Origin: Pseudomonas sp. KUIN-1
Lineage (GTDB): Bacteria; Pseudomonadota; Gammaproteobacteria; Pseudomonadales; Pseudomonadaceae
Assembly: GCF_009176725.1 (NCBI RefSeq)
Contig: NZ_AP020337.1
Location: forward strand, 558,001 to 622,000
Direction: 5' to 3'
Length of the DNA: 64,000 nt
Shown: positions 18,183 through 26,323 of the stretch, piece by piece
How positions within the stretch are numbered: position 1 is the stretch's first letter
Layout: every line of letters begins with the position of its first letter
Notes under the pieces: model-generated
What the model was told of the DNA's origin: nothing
Database searches by the model: none
Seen by the model: the letters and a program-made list of their open reading frames with translations, nothing else
Position numbers and translations under genes: made by a program

Positions 18183-20342
18183 ATGCCCACACAGAGAAGC
18201 AGCATGGAACGCGTGCCAAACCAGCCAGATGATGGCTCTTCAGTTTTACTTGTTGTAGACGATTACCCGGAAAATCTGGTGACGATGTGCGCTGTTCTGC
18301 AAAGAACGGACTGGCACATTGTGACTGCAAGTTCCGGAATAGAAGCATTGACCGTACTTCTCGAGCAGGAAGTCGACCTGGTTTTGCTGGATGTGCAGAT
18401 GCCGGGTATGGACGGCTTCGAGGTCGCGCGACTGATGCGTGGCAGTCAGCGCACCCGCCTTACGCCGATTATTTTTCTCACCGCCAATGAGCAGACCCAG
18501 GATGCGGTGCAAAAGGGCTATGCGAATGGTGCGACGGACTATCTGTTCAAACCCTTCGACCCGAATGTGCTCAAGCCCAAGGTGCAGACCCTGCTTGAGC
18601 AACAGCGCAATCGTCGTGCGCTGCAACAGCTGTCACTGGAGCTGGAGTCGGCCCGTGCGTTCAACGCATCGGTGCTGGCCAACGTCGCCGAAGGCATTCT
18701 GGTCGTTGACGAAGCAGGCACCATCAGCTTTGCCAACCCGGCTATCTGTCAGTTATTGAACACCTCCGTCGATCACCTGCGCGGCACCCAGGTGCTGGAC
18801 TACATCATCGAACCGAAGGTAGGCCACTGGCTGGATTCGGGCTTTTACCAGCACTATCGCAAGTCCGACACCTATCGGGTGCACGACGCCATTCTGCGTA
18901 CGGCGCAAGGCACGCAACTGCCAGTGGCGTTGTCCTGTGCGGCGCTGCCTGCCGAACAGAAGGCAATGGTGCTGACGGTTCTCGATATGTCGGTGGTTCG
19001 TGATCTTTATCAGCAGCTGGAAAAACAGGCCGTCACCGATGCATTGACAGGCCTGCTCAATCGCCGGGGACTTTATCAGGCCGTTGAAAGCATGCTGTTG
19101 CGCAACGAGCGGGCGGATAAATACCTGGTCGTGCTGTTCATGGATCTGGATGGTTTCAAGCAGATAAACGACACGCTGGGCCACGAGGCCGGTGATCAGG
19201 TATTGCTCTGGGTCGCCGAGCAGTTCAAGGACAGCATGCGCCCCTATGATGTGCTGGCACGCATCGGCGGCGACGAGTTCACCGTCGTAATCGACGGGCT
19301 TGATTACCCCGAACAGGCGGCCAAGATCGCCGAAAAGCTCATCGAGCGGGTATCCGGAAGACGCCAGGTCGACGGTGTCGAGATCACCCTGGGTGCCAGC
19401 GTCGGCATTGCGACCTTTCCGGATTGCGGCTCGAATCTGGACGGTCTGCTGCGCGCGGCAGATATCGCCATGTACGAGGCCAAGCGTGCAGGGCGGCAAC
19501 AATACCGGTTCTATGATCAGAACATGAACGGGCGCGCCCGCTCGCGACTGATGCTTGAGGAAAGCGTGCGTACGGCCATCGACGGTCGGGATTTTTCAGT
19601 GGTGTACCAGCCCCAGATTCACGTGGCGGATGGTCGCTTGCGTGGTTTCGAGGCCTTGCTGCGTTGGCAGCATCCAGCGGTCGGAGAGGTCCCGCCTGCG
19701 CTGTTCATTCCGCTGCTGGAAGAGACCAGACTGATCAATCGGCTCGGCAGCTGGATCTTTGATCAGGGCGCCGAGCAGCGTCAGGCATGGAGCCACATCT
19801 TCGCGCCCGACATGGTGCTGAGTGTCTGTGTCAGCCCCACACAATTCTGCCTGCCCAATCTGGCCTCGGAATTGAAACGCGCCATGGATCGCTTCGAGCT
19901 GAAACCGGGGCAGATAGAGGTGGAAATCACTGAAACCGCCCTGGTCAACAACCTGACGCACAGCCACAAACAGCTGAAGTTGTTGCATGAGGTCGGTGTG
20001 CGCATTGCGCTCGACGACTTTGGTACCGGCGAATGCTCGCTGTCGCACCTGCGCAATCTGCAACTCGACACCTTGAAGCTGGACAGGCGTTTTGTGGCCA
20101 ATATTGCAGGGTCAAAGCGCGAGGCGGCGATGGCCAGCAGTATCATCGACCTGAGCCGCAACCTCGATATGCTGGTTATTGCCGAAGGGGTCGAGACTGC
20201 CGAGCAATACCAGTGGCTGGCAGACAACGGCTGTCAGGTCATGCAGGGCTTTTTGATCGCTCATCCGATGTTGCCAGAAGATGCGTTGCGCTTTCCCGGG
20301 CACTTTGATGTGGCGGGCTTCAGGCAAACCAGATTGTTGTAG
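18183..20342 (+). CDS. Response regulator with PAS, GGDEF and EAL domains (c-di-GMP signalling)
   Basis: The protein has 719 residues. A receiver domain (about 18-138) has acidic residues VVDDYPEN, phospho-acceptor Asp in LVLLDVQMPGMDGFE, and TANE and KPFDP. A PAS-like sensor follows (about 155-275, ANVAEGILVVDEAGTISFAN). The GGDEF domain (about 285-445) keeps RIGGDEF and an RPYD inhibitory (I) site five residues before it, so it may synthesise c-di-GMP and feel product inhibition. The EAL domain (about 460-705) keeps GFEALLRW, EITETAL, LDDFGTG, LKLDRRF, IAEGVE and MQGFLIAHP. However, the usual metal-binding Asn of the SVNxSPxQF block is Cys (LSVCVSPTQF), and the GTGYSS element reads GTGECS. 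Phosphodiesterase activity may be weak. No partner histidine kinase is adjacent. An alternative start is Met8 at 18204. Confidence 0.92.
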   Translation: MPTQRSSMERVPNQPDDGSSVLLVVDDYPENLVTMCAVLQRTDWHIVTASSGIEALTVLLEQEVDLVLLDVQMPGMDGFEVARLMRGSQRTRLTPIIFLTANEQTQDAVQKGYANGATDYLFKPFDPNVLKPKVQTLLEQQRNRRALQQLSLELESARAFNASVLANVAEGILVVDEAGTISFANPAICQLLNTSVDHLRGTQVLDYIIEPKVGHWLDSGFYQHYRKSDTYRVHDAILRTAQGTQLPVALSCAALPAEQKAMVLTVLDMSVVRDLYQQLEKQAVTDALTGLLNRRGLYQAVESMLLRNERADKYLVVLFMDLDGFKQINDTLGHEAGDQVLLWVAEQFKDSMRPYDVLARIGGDEFTVVIDGLDYPEQAAKIAEKLIERVSGRRQVDGVEITLGASVGIATFPDCGSNLDGLLRAADIAMYEAKRAGRQQYRFYDQNMNGRARSRLMLEESVRTAIDGRDFSVVYQPQIHVADGRLRGFEALLRWQHPAVGEVPPALFIPLLEETRLINRLGSWIFDQGAEQRQAWSHIFAPDMVLSVCVSPTQFCLPNLASELKRAMDRFELKPGQIEVEITETALVNNLTHSHKQLKLLHEVGVRIALDDFGTGECSLSHLRNLQLDTLKLDRRFVANIAGSKREAAMASSIIDLSRNLDMLVIAEGVETAEQYQWLADNGCQVMQGFLIAHPMLPEDALRFPGHFDVAGFRQTRLL

Positions 20343-20374
20343 AATGGCGTTTTTCGATCTCATGCAAAGGCCCC

Positions 20375-20899
20375 ATGACTGCATCCAGCCCTGCTCCGCT
20401 CAAATACCTGCAGGCCTATCCGCAGGCCCTGCAGGATCAGGTGCAGCAGCTGATTGCCGAGGATCGTCTGGCGGATTACCTTGAGCAGCGCTACCCCGCG
20501 CGGCATCAGGTCCAGAGCGACAAGGCCCTTTACGCCTATGCGCTGGCGCTCAAGCAGGATCACCTGCGCAACGCGCCAGCCATCAAGAAGGTTCTTTTCG
20601 ACAATCGTCTCGACCTGACCCACCGCGCGCTGGGCCTGCACACCAAGATATCCAGAGTGCAGGGCGGCAAGCTCAAGGCCAGTAACGAGATCCGTGTGGC
20701 CGCGCTGTTCAAGGAAGCGCCGCCAGAGTTTCTGAAAATGATCGTCGTGCACGAGCTGGCTCACTTTCGTGAGTCGGATCACAACAAGGCCTTCTACCAG
20801 TTGTGCGAGCACATGTTGCCCGGTTATCACCAATTGGAGTTCGATTTGCGCGTGTACCTGACGTACCGCGATCTGCAGGCCGCGCGAGCGCCATGCTGA
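20375..20899 (+). CDS. YgjP-like zinc metallopeptidase (DUF45/M48-type)
   Basis: A 174-residue protein whose C-terminal half carries the zinc-protease helix HELAHFRESDH (about 125-135) and the downstream CEHMLPGYHQLEFDLR segment of the YgjP/DUF45 family. In that family the HExxH helix plus a later His or acidic residue forms the metal site. The N-terminal half is helical, without signal peptide or membrane segment, so it is probably cytoplasmic. The start at 20375 has AAAGG upstream. It begins 32 bases after the c-di-GMP gene and ends 26 bases before the small HTH gene, so the three could share a transcript. Its substrate is unknown. The name SprT-like is sometimes used loosely for this fold, but the sequence fits YgjP better. 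Confidence 0.82.
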   Translation: MTASSPAPLKYLQAYPQALQDQVQQLIAEDRLADYLEQRYPARHQVQSDKALYAYALALKQDHLRNAPAIKKVLFDNRLDLTHRALGLHTKISRVQGGKLKASNEIRVAALFKEAPPEFLKMIVVHELAHFRESDHNKAFYQLCEHMLPGYHQLEFDLRVYLTYRDLQAARAPC

Positions 20900-20925
20900 G
20901 CCAGGCACTGAAAAAGGATTCGACG

Positions 20926-21222
20926 ATGCAGGTCAGCAAGACCAAAAGCAGTTTCTATCGCCGCCTGTACGTGGCGTATCTGATCGATTCACAGATCGCC
21001 AGCAGTGTTCCGGAGCTGATAGCGGCAACCGGCATGCCGCGTCGGACCGCGCAGGACACTATCAGTGCGCTTGCCGATCTGGACATTGTGTGTGATTTCG
21101 AGCAGCTCGAAGGCGGCCGCAATCACGCCGGCAGCTACCGGATCCGTGACTGGGGCGCCGTTGACAAGGGCTGGATTGCCGACAATCTGCCGCGTATCAA
21201 GGCCGTGCTGGAGTATCCCTGA
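20926..21222 (+). CDS. Small winged-helix/HTH transcriptional regulator
   Basis: A 98-residue protein starting at the ATG at 20926 with AAAAAGGA 8 bases upstream. An upstream in-frame start overlapping the metallopeptidase gene is less likely. Residues 20-65 read as a winged helix: LIDSQIASSVPELIAATGM then PRRTAQDTISALADLDIVC, followed by a wing (QLEGGRNHAGSYRIRDWG). It resembles the short FaeA/MarR-like HTH proteins conserved next to YgjP genes in pseudomonads. Its target is not evident. It lies convergent with elaA, leaving only 7 bases between their stops. Confidence 0.75.
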   Translation: MQVSKTKSSFYRRLYVAYLIDSQIASSVPELIAATGMPRRTAQDTISALADLDIVCDFEQLEGGRNHAGSYRIRDWGAVDKGWIADNLPRIKAVLEYP

Positions 21223-21229
21223 GCGGCTT

Positions 21230-21688
21230 TCAGTCCAGATCGCGACGCATGCCGATATGCGGAATGTCGTCTTCCAGGTAGACCTCGCCCACCGGATTGA
21301 AGCCGTAGCGGCTGTAATAGCCTTGCAGATGGGCCTGGGCCGATAGGTAGATGGGCTGGTCGGGCCATTTGCGTTCGGCGTTTTCCAGGGCCTGCTCCAT
21401 CAGTTCATGGCCGATGCCCCTGCTGCGGATCGAAGGCGCAGTCACCACCCGGCCGATGGTCACGTCGCCGCCTTGCTGGATCGGGTCGAGCAAACGCAGG
21501 TAGGCGACCAGCTTGTCTTCCTGCCAGGCCATCAGGTGGCAGGTGTCGCCCATCAGGTCCTGTCCGTCGACGTCCAGGTACACGCATTGCTGCTCGACCA
21601 CAAACACCTCGGCACGCAGTTGCAGCACGGCATAGAGTTGCTCGATGCTCAGCTCGGTGTGATGTTTGCAGATCCATTTGATAGACAT
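21230..21688 (-). CDS. elaA: ElaA-family GNAT acetyltransferase
   Basis: The 152 residues fit the ElaA family along their whole length. The N-terminus has LYAVLQLRAEVFVVEQQCVY, as in ElaA proteins (LY.ll.lR..VFVvEQ.c.Y), followed by DGQDLMGDTCHLMAW. The GNAT acetyl-CoA site is GRVVTAPSIRSRGIGHELM (R-x-x-G-x-G/A, about 80-98). The C-terminus has IYLSAQAHLQGYYSRYGF and EDDIPHIGM, the late family block. It should transfer an acetyl group from acetyl-CoA to an amine; the natural substrate is not established. It is a single cytoplasmic domain on its own transcription unit. The 227 bases upstream, before the divergent binding-protein gene, contain a small CGCCCTCACGGGCG hairpin but no gene. Confidence 0.9.
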   Translation of the reverse strand: MSIKWICKHHTELSIEQLYAVLQLRAEVFVVEQQCVYLDVDGQDLMGDTCHLMAWQEDKLVAYLRLLDPIQQGGDVTIGRVVTAPSIRSRGIGHELMEQALENAERKWPDQPIYLSAQAHLQGYYSRYGFNPVGEVYLEDDIPHIGMRRDLD

Positions 21689-21915
21689 GTCGCAGACTCG
21701 CAGGGAAACCAGAAGCGAAGTCTAAACGTATCCGCCGACATTCCCAATAAACGCCGTCAACGATATGAATGCTGCGCCGGTTGAGCATGTTGCCTGCCCG
21801 GCTTGTCTACTGCCTGCTTGAGGTCTTCAATTAGAACTGCAGGCGCCCTCACGGGCGAGCGTTTTCCTGCCGATAGGATTAAATCGGGCATGCTGCCCCT
21901 TTCAGGAACCTGAGC

Positions 21916-22671
21916 ATGTCGCAGTTGCTTCGAGCGGTGGGGGTGCTGGTCTTTCTGCTGATGGCGCACGTCAACGCAGCTGAAAAGTTGCGTCTTGTCG
22001 CCGATCCCTGGCCACCTTTTACCGACGCGCTGCTGCTCAACGGCGGGCTGGCAACCGATATCGTCAATACGGCGCTGCGCCGTGCCGGGTACACCACGCT
22101 GTATGAGCAAGTGCCCTGGGCACGGGCGATGCTGGGTTTGAGCCAAGGGCGTCATGATGTGCTGATCAATGCGTGGTTCAGCGATGAACGTACGAAAATT
22201 GGCCAGTTTTCTGCGCAATACCTGCTCAACCGGATACGTTTCATCAAGCGCAAGGAGTCGCCCATTGGCACCCTGACCCATGAGCAGCTCCACCAATACG
22301 TGATCGCGGTGGTCAGGGGTTATGCTTATGCCCCTGCGTTTGACAGCGACAGCCAGTTGCAGAAGGTCCCTGTGCAGAACTTCTCCACCGCCATACGCAT
22401 GCTCGCCGCCGAGCGTGTCGACCTGACCCTGGAAGATGAGTACGTAGCCCGTTACAACCTGGCGATGGAACCGGATGAGGTGCGTGACCGGGTCGAGTTT
22501 CTACCGGGCTCGTTGAGCGAGAACAGCCTGCATATTCTGGTCAGCCTGAAAAATCCCCACCACGACAAGATCGTCGCCGACTTTGATCGCGAAATTGCCG
22601 CCATGAAAGCCGACGGCACCTACGATGAGCTGCTCAGACTGCATGGGTTGCAGCAACCTCCGGAGCTTTGA
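21916..22671 (+). CDS. Periplasmic amino-acid-type binding protein (SBP_bac_3 family)
   Basis: A 251-residue exported protein. The signal peptide is clear (a short start, hydrophobic run AVGVLVFLLMAHV, cleavage at VNA-AEK), and the ATG at 21916 has AGGAA upstream. The mature part begins LRLVADPWPPFTD, the usual first strand of family-3 solute-binding domains, with WARAMLGLSQGRHDVLINAW and NLAMEPDEVRDRVEFLPG later. Such proteins bind amino acids or similar small ligands. No permease or ATPase gene is adjacent, so it may be an orphan sensor or binding protein rather than part of a transporter. Its last 38 bases overlap the end of the convergent yccS-like gene. Confidence 0.85.
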   Translation: MSQLLRAVGVLVFLLMAHVNAAEKLRLVADPWPPFTDALLLNGGLATDIVNTALRRAGYTTLYEQVPWARAMLGLSQGRHDVLINAWFSDERTKIGQFSAQYLLNRIRFIKRKESPIGTLTHEQLHQYVIAVVRGYAYAPAFDSDSQLQKVPVQNFSTAIRMLAAERVDLTLEDEYVARYNLAMEPDEVRDRVEFLPGSLSENSLHILVSLKNPHHDKIVADFDREIAAMKADGTYDELLRLHGLQQPPEL

Positions 22672-24832
22672 TCAAGTGCGCGGCGAGGGTGCGCAGCGGA
22701 GCCAGCTGGCGGCAGATCAGCGCCAGCTGGGCTTGCACCAGTCGCTGACTTTCGTCCATGTCTTCGGGCAGTTGCTCCAGTTGCGCGGCCAGCCCTTCCT
22801 CGGCATCGCTCTGCACCGCAACCGGCTTCTTCTCGGCCAGCCCTGCAGCGATTTCGTCGATGCTGGCGGCCAGTGTGGCACCGACGTTATCGATCAGGTG
22901 TTCGCGGACATCACTCGGCAACTGCGTATCACGGTGCGCGCCGAGGCCGGAAAGGTAGCTCAGCAGCGTGTGTGACAGCACCAGAAAGCGGAAGCCGACG
23001 TCGGCCTCCTTGCGAAAGTGGCCGGGCTCCATGAGCATGTTCGCCAGCGTGGTCGACAGCGCGGCGTCGGCGTTGTGGGCGTTGCGCCGCGCCAGTCGAT
23101 AGGCCAGGTCGTCACTCTTGCCCTTGGCGTACTGTTGCATGATCTGCCGCAGGTAGATGCTGTTGCAGGTCAGGGTATTGGCCAGCACCTTGTTCAGGCG
23201 TCGTCCCTGCCAGTCCGGCAGAAACAGGAACACGGCGAGACCGGCGATAAGGCTGCCCAGCAATGTATCGAACAGCCGCGGCAGGAACAGGCCATAACCA
23301 TCACCGACCTGATTGAAGCAGAACAGCACCATCACCGTGATGGCGGCGGTCGACAGGGTGTAGCGCGTGGTCCGATTGACGAAGAACACCACCCCGGCCA
23401 GCACGGCGCACATCGATTGCAGGATCGGGCTGGTAACCAGATCGAACAGCACCCAGCCGACCGTCAGGCCGATCGCGGTGCCGATGATCCGCTGGCCGAG
23501 CTTGAGCCGGGTGGCGCCGTAGCTGGGCTGGCAGACGAACACCGTGGTCAGGATGATCCAGTAGCCCTGTGACGGGTGGATCAGGTGCACCATCGCGTAA
23601 CCGATGGTCAATGCCAGCGGCAGGCGCAGGGCGTGACGAAACAGCAGCGAGGTCGGGGTCATCTGCAGGCGCAGGCGCGTCCAGACATCCTTGAGGTTGC
23701 GCGGCGAGCGGTCCAGCAGGCTGCTGTCGGTGGCATCGGCCACGGCGTCCGGGTTGCTGGCGTCGCTGATCAGGCGATCCAGGGTGCCAAGGTTGGCGGC
23801 CAGCGCGCGCAGCGAACGCAGCAGGCCGCGCCACGCAGGGTTGCTCTGGATGCGCAGATGTTCAAGGGACGCGTGCAGGTCTTCCATGGCTTCGGCGAAG
23901 CTTGGGTCATACACGAATGGCTGACGTAACTGGATGGATTCCGACAGCGCCTGGCAGGCAACGCCCTGTTGACGCAGCAGGCGCTGGCAGCGGAACAGCA
24001 CGTCGCTGTGGAAAAACGCATCGGCCAGTGAGTTGTAGGGGTAATGCGACGAGCTGGCGCGCTCGTGGATGTCCTGGGCGATGAAGTACAGCTTCAGGTA
24101 GCGGCTGACTTTGGAGCCGGGGCGGCCGCTGCCGACGCGGTGCAGGATGATTTCCTTGGTGGAGTTCAGCGCGGCGACGACTTTGCCGTTCTGCTGCGCC
24201 AGCTCCAGGCGACGGGCCTCCACGTTGAGCGTGCGAATCGGTTCGAACAGGGTCGACTTGAGCTTCAGGTACTGGCCCAGCTCACGAAACAGTCGCGCCA
24301 GCGCCTGTTGCACCGGCTGGTTGGAAAACAGCATCTGCCAGAGCACCGACAGCAGGCCGTACCAGGCTGCGCCCGCCACCAGCAGCATCGGTTCATGCCA
24401 GAAGTCCAGTACTTCACCGCCACGCTGATCGACGCCGATCATGGTGTAGACCGAAAGAATCAACGTGCCGTAGGCAATCGCGCCATAGCGTTCACCCAGT
24501 GCGCCGAGCATGGTCAGGCAGAAGCTGGCCAGCGCCAGTGAACAGACAAACAGAATGGGGTAGGGGAAGAGCAATTCGACGGCAAGGGCGGCGATGCTGA
24601 AACACACCAGCGTCACCGCCAGTGCGTTGAGTCGGCCTTGCCAGCTGTCGTCGGTCTCGGCCAGGGCGCAGGCGATAATCCCCAGAAACAGCGGGATCAG
24701 TAACGCCATTTCATTTTGATACCAGCACAGCGCCATGCTGCCGGTCAGTGCGATAAAGACTCGAACGCTATAGCTGAATTTATCCAGCGCCCACAATCGA
24801 CGGAATGTATGACGGAGAGATTTCGATGCCAT
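22634..24832 (-). CDS. yccS: YccS/FUSC-family inner membrane protein
   Basis: The protein has 732 residues in two similar halves, each with a cluster of about five to six membrane helices followed by a soluble helical part. The first membrane block spans residues 20-160 (VRVFIALTGSMALCWYQNEM at its start). The second spans about 400-520 and carries the FUSC family block PSQGYWIILTTVFVCQPSYG then ATRLKLGQRIIGTAIGLTVG. This is the architecture of YccS/YhfK and aromatic-acid exporter-like FUSC proteins. Function is not firmly known; related proteins export aromatic acids. The start MASKSLRHTFRRLWALDKFSY is typical of YccS. It overlaps the convergent binding-protein gene by 38 bases. A 137-base gap upstream shows nothing recognisable. 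Confidence 0.9.
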   Translation of the reverse strand: MASKSLRHTFRRLWALDKFSYSVRVFIALTGSMALCWYQNEMALLIPLFLGIIACALAETDDSWQGRLNALAVTLVCFSIAALAVELLFPYPILFVCSLALASFCLTMLGALGERYGAIAYGTLILSVYTMIGVDQRGGEVLDFWHEPMLLVAGAAWYGLLSVLWQMLFSNQPVQQALARLFRELGQYLKLKSTLFEPIRTLNVEARRLELAQQNGKVVAALNSTKEIILHRVGSGRPGSKVSRYLKLYFIAQDIHERASSSHYPYNSLADAFFHSDVLFRCQRLLRQQGVACQALSESIQLRQPFVYDPSFAEAMEDLHASLEHLRIQSNPAWRGLLRSLRALAANLGTLDRLISDASNPDAVADATDSSLLDRSPRNLKDVWTRLRLQMTPTSLLFRHALRLPLALTIGYAMVHLIHPSQGYWIILTTVFVCQPSYGATRLKLGQRIIGTAIGLTVGWVLFDLVTSPILQSMCAVLAGVVFFVNRTTRYTLSTAAITVMVLFCFNQVGDGYGLFLPRLFDTLLGSLIAGLAVFLFLPDWQGRRLNKVLANTLTCNSIYLRQIMQQYAKGKSDDLAYRLARRNAHNADAALSTTLANMLMEPGHFRKEADVGFRFLVLSHTLLSYLSGLGAHRDTQLPSDVREHLIDNVGATLAASIDEIAAGLAEKKPVAVQSDAEEGLAAQLEQLPEDMDESQRLVQAQLALICRQLAPLRTLAAHLIKAPEVAATHAV

Positions 24833-24969
24833 GGGTTAGCTTGACGGCCCTGTTCGCAATTGATCGATCGTGCAGGAGGATATGTACAGACCAAATGACT
24901 GGCTGTACATCCGCCTCGCAAAATTTATACCGGTTTGCCGTGTCGTGATGTTGCATATCAGCGACCAGG

Positions 24970-26148
24970 TCACACGTACTGTGCGGCAGCATAGGCCGAC
25001 GCCCACGCCCACTGAAAGTTGAAGCCGCCCAGATGACCGCTCACGTCCAGCACTTCGCCCACGAAATAAAGACCGGGGGATTTCAGCGATTCCATGGTCT
25101 TGGACGACACTTCACGGGTGTCGATACCGCCCAGCGTCACCTCGGCCGTGCGATAACCCTCGGTGCCCGCCGGGACCACCTGCCAGCTCGCCAGCTTTTC
25201 GGCGATCTCGGCCAGTTCGGCGTGGGTGTACTGCTTCATCGGTCTGGAAACGAACCAGTGTTCGGCGATCAGGTTGGCCATCTTCTTGGTGAAAATCTCG
25301 CCCAGCAGGGTTTTCAGTTCACTGTTGGGGCGCTCGGCCTGCTGCTGGTTGAGCCAGGCGGGCACGTCATGATCGGGCAGCAGGTTGATTTCCACGGTGT
25401 CGCCGGGCTGCCAGAACGAGGAAATCTGCAGGATCGCCGGGCCACTGAGGCCGCGGTGGGTGAACAGGATGTTTTCGCGGAAGCTGGTGTCGTTGCAGCT
25501 CACCAGGCAATCCACCGAGGTGCCTGACAGCTCGGTGCACAGCTCCTTGAGCTGATCGGTGATGGTGAACGGTACCAGCCCGGCGCGGGTCGGCAGCAGC
25601 GTGTGGCCGAACTGCTTGCCGACCTGATAGCCAAAGCCGGTCGCGCCCAGCGTCGGAATCGACAGCCCGCCCGTGGCAATCACCAGCGACTGGCAGTTCA
25701 GGGTGCTCAGCGTGGTCTGCAGGCTGTAGCCGGCGTCAGTCTTTTCGATCTGCTGCACGGCGGTGTCCATGTGCAGGCTGACACCGGCTTGTCGGCATTC
25801 TTCCAGAAGCATTTCCAGAATGTCGCTGGACTTGTTGTCGCAAAACAGCTGGCCGAGCTTTTTCTCGTGATAAGGCACGCCATGCCTGGCGACCATCGCG
25901 ATGAAATCCCATTGGGTATAGCGGGCCAGGGCCGATTTGCAGAAATGCGGGTTCTGCGACAGGAAGTTTGCCGGCTCGGTGTACATGTTGGTGAAGTTGC
26001 ACCGCCCGCCACCGGACATCAGGATCTTCTTGCCGGGTTTGTTGGCGTGGTCGATCAACATCACCTTGCGCCCGCGAGCGGCAGCGGTGAACGCACACAT
26101 CAGACCGGCAGCACCGGCGCCAATGATTACAACGTCAGTAACGGGCAC
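24970..26148 (-). CDS. HI0933/YhiN-family FAD-binding oxidoreductase
   Basis: A 392-residue flavoprotein. The N-terminal dinucleotide site VVIIGAGAAGLMCAFTAAAR (residues 6-25) is followed by the family signature GKKILMSGGGRCNFTN (about 39-54). Later blocks are LVIATGGLSIPTLGATGFGY, FTHRGLSGPAILQIS and a C-terminal FAD loop GLYFVGEVLDVSGHLGGFNFQWAWASAYAAA. This is the HI0933/YhiN family, present in many bacteria and of unsettled biochemical role. It appears cytoplasmic and monocistronic, with the ATG at 26148. It lies upstream of yccS on the same strand with a 137-base gap. Confidence 0.9.
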   Translation of the reverse strand: MPVTDVVIIGAGAAGLMCAFTAAARGRKVMLIDHANKPGKKILMSGGGRCNFTNMYTEPANFLSQNPHFCKSALARYTQWDFIAMVARHGVPYHEKKLGQLFCDNKSSDILEMLLEECRQAGVSLHMDTAVQQIEKTDAGYSLQTTLSTLNCQSLVIATGGLSIPTLGATGFGYQVGKQFGHTLLPTRAGLVPFTITDQLKELCTELSGTSVDCLVSCNDTSFRENILFTHRGLSGPAILQISSFWQPGDTVEINLLPDHDVPAWLNQQQAERPNSELKTLLGEIFTKKMANLIAEHWFVSRPMKQYTHAELAEIAEKLASWQVVPAGTEGYRTAEVTLGGIDTREVSSKTMESLKSPGLYFVGEVLDVSGHLGGFNFQWAWASAYAAAQYV

Positions 26149-26179
26149 AGCGTGGTTCCTCGATCTTCAGGTCACGATC

Positions 26180-26258
26180 GTTCCCATGCTCCGCGCCAAG
26201 CTATGCACAAGCCTGTTTTTGATTCTGGCCGCAGAAGCCTGAAAACCGCGTTTTCAGG
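26180..26258. repeat. Dispersed repeat fragment and perfect hairpin between dbpA and the flavoprotein gene
   Basis: GATCGTTCCCATGCTCCGCG (from about 26177) is the same word, on the opposite strand, as the CGCGGAGCATGGGAACGATC seen at 43077-43096, so this is another copy of the dispersed extragenic repeat. At 26238-26258 a perfect 9-base inverted repeat, CCTGAAAAC-CGC-GTTTTCAGG, forms a short hairpin with a 3-base loop. It could help end transcription of dbpA, but a T-run is missing. Confidence 0.55.
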
Positions 26259-26323
26259 ACCTTCGGGGCCTGTATATGACGCTCGGCGCGGCGTGTAGGG
26301 ACTATCAGGGTCAACGATAAACT

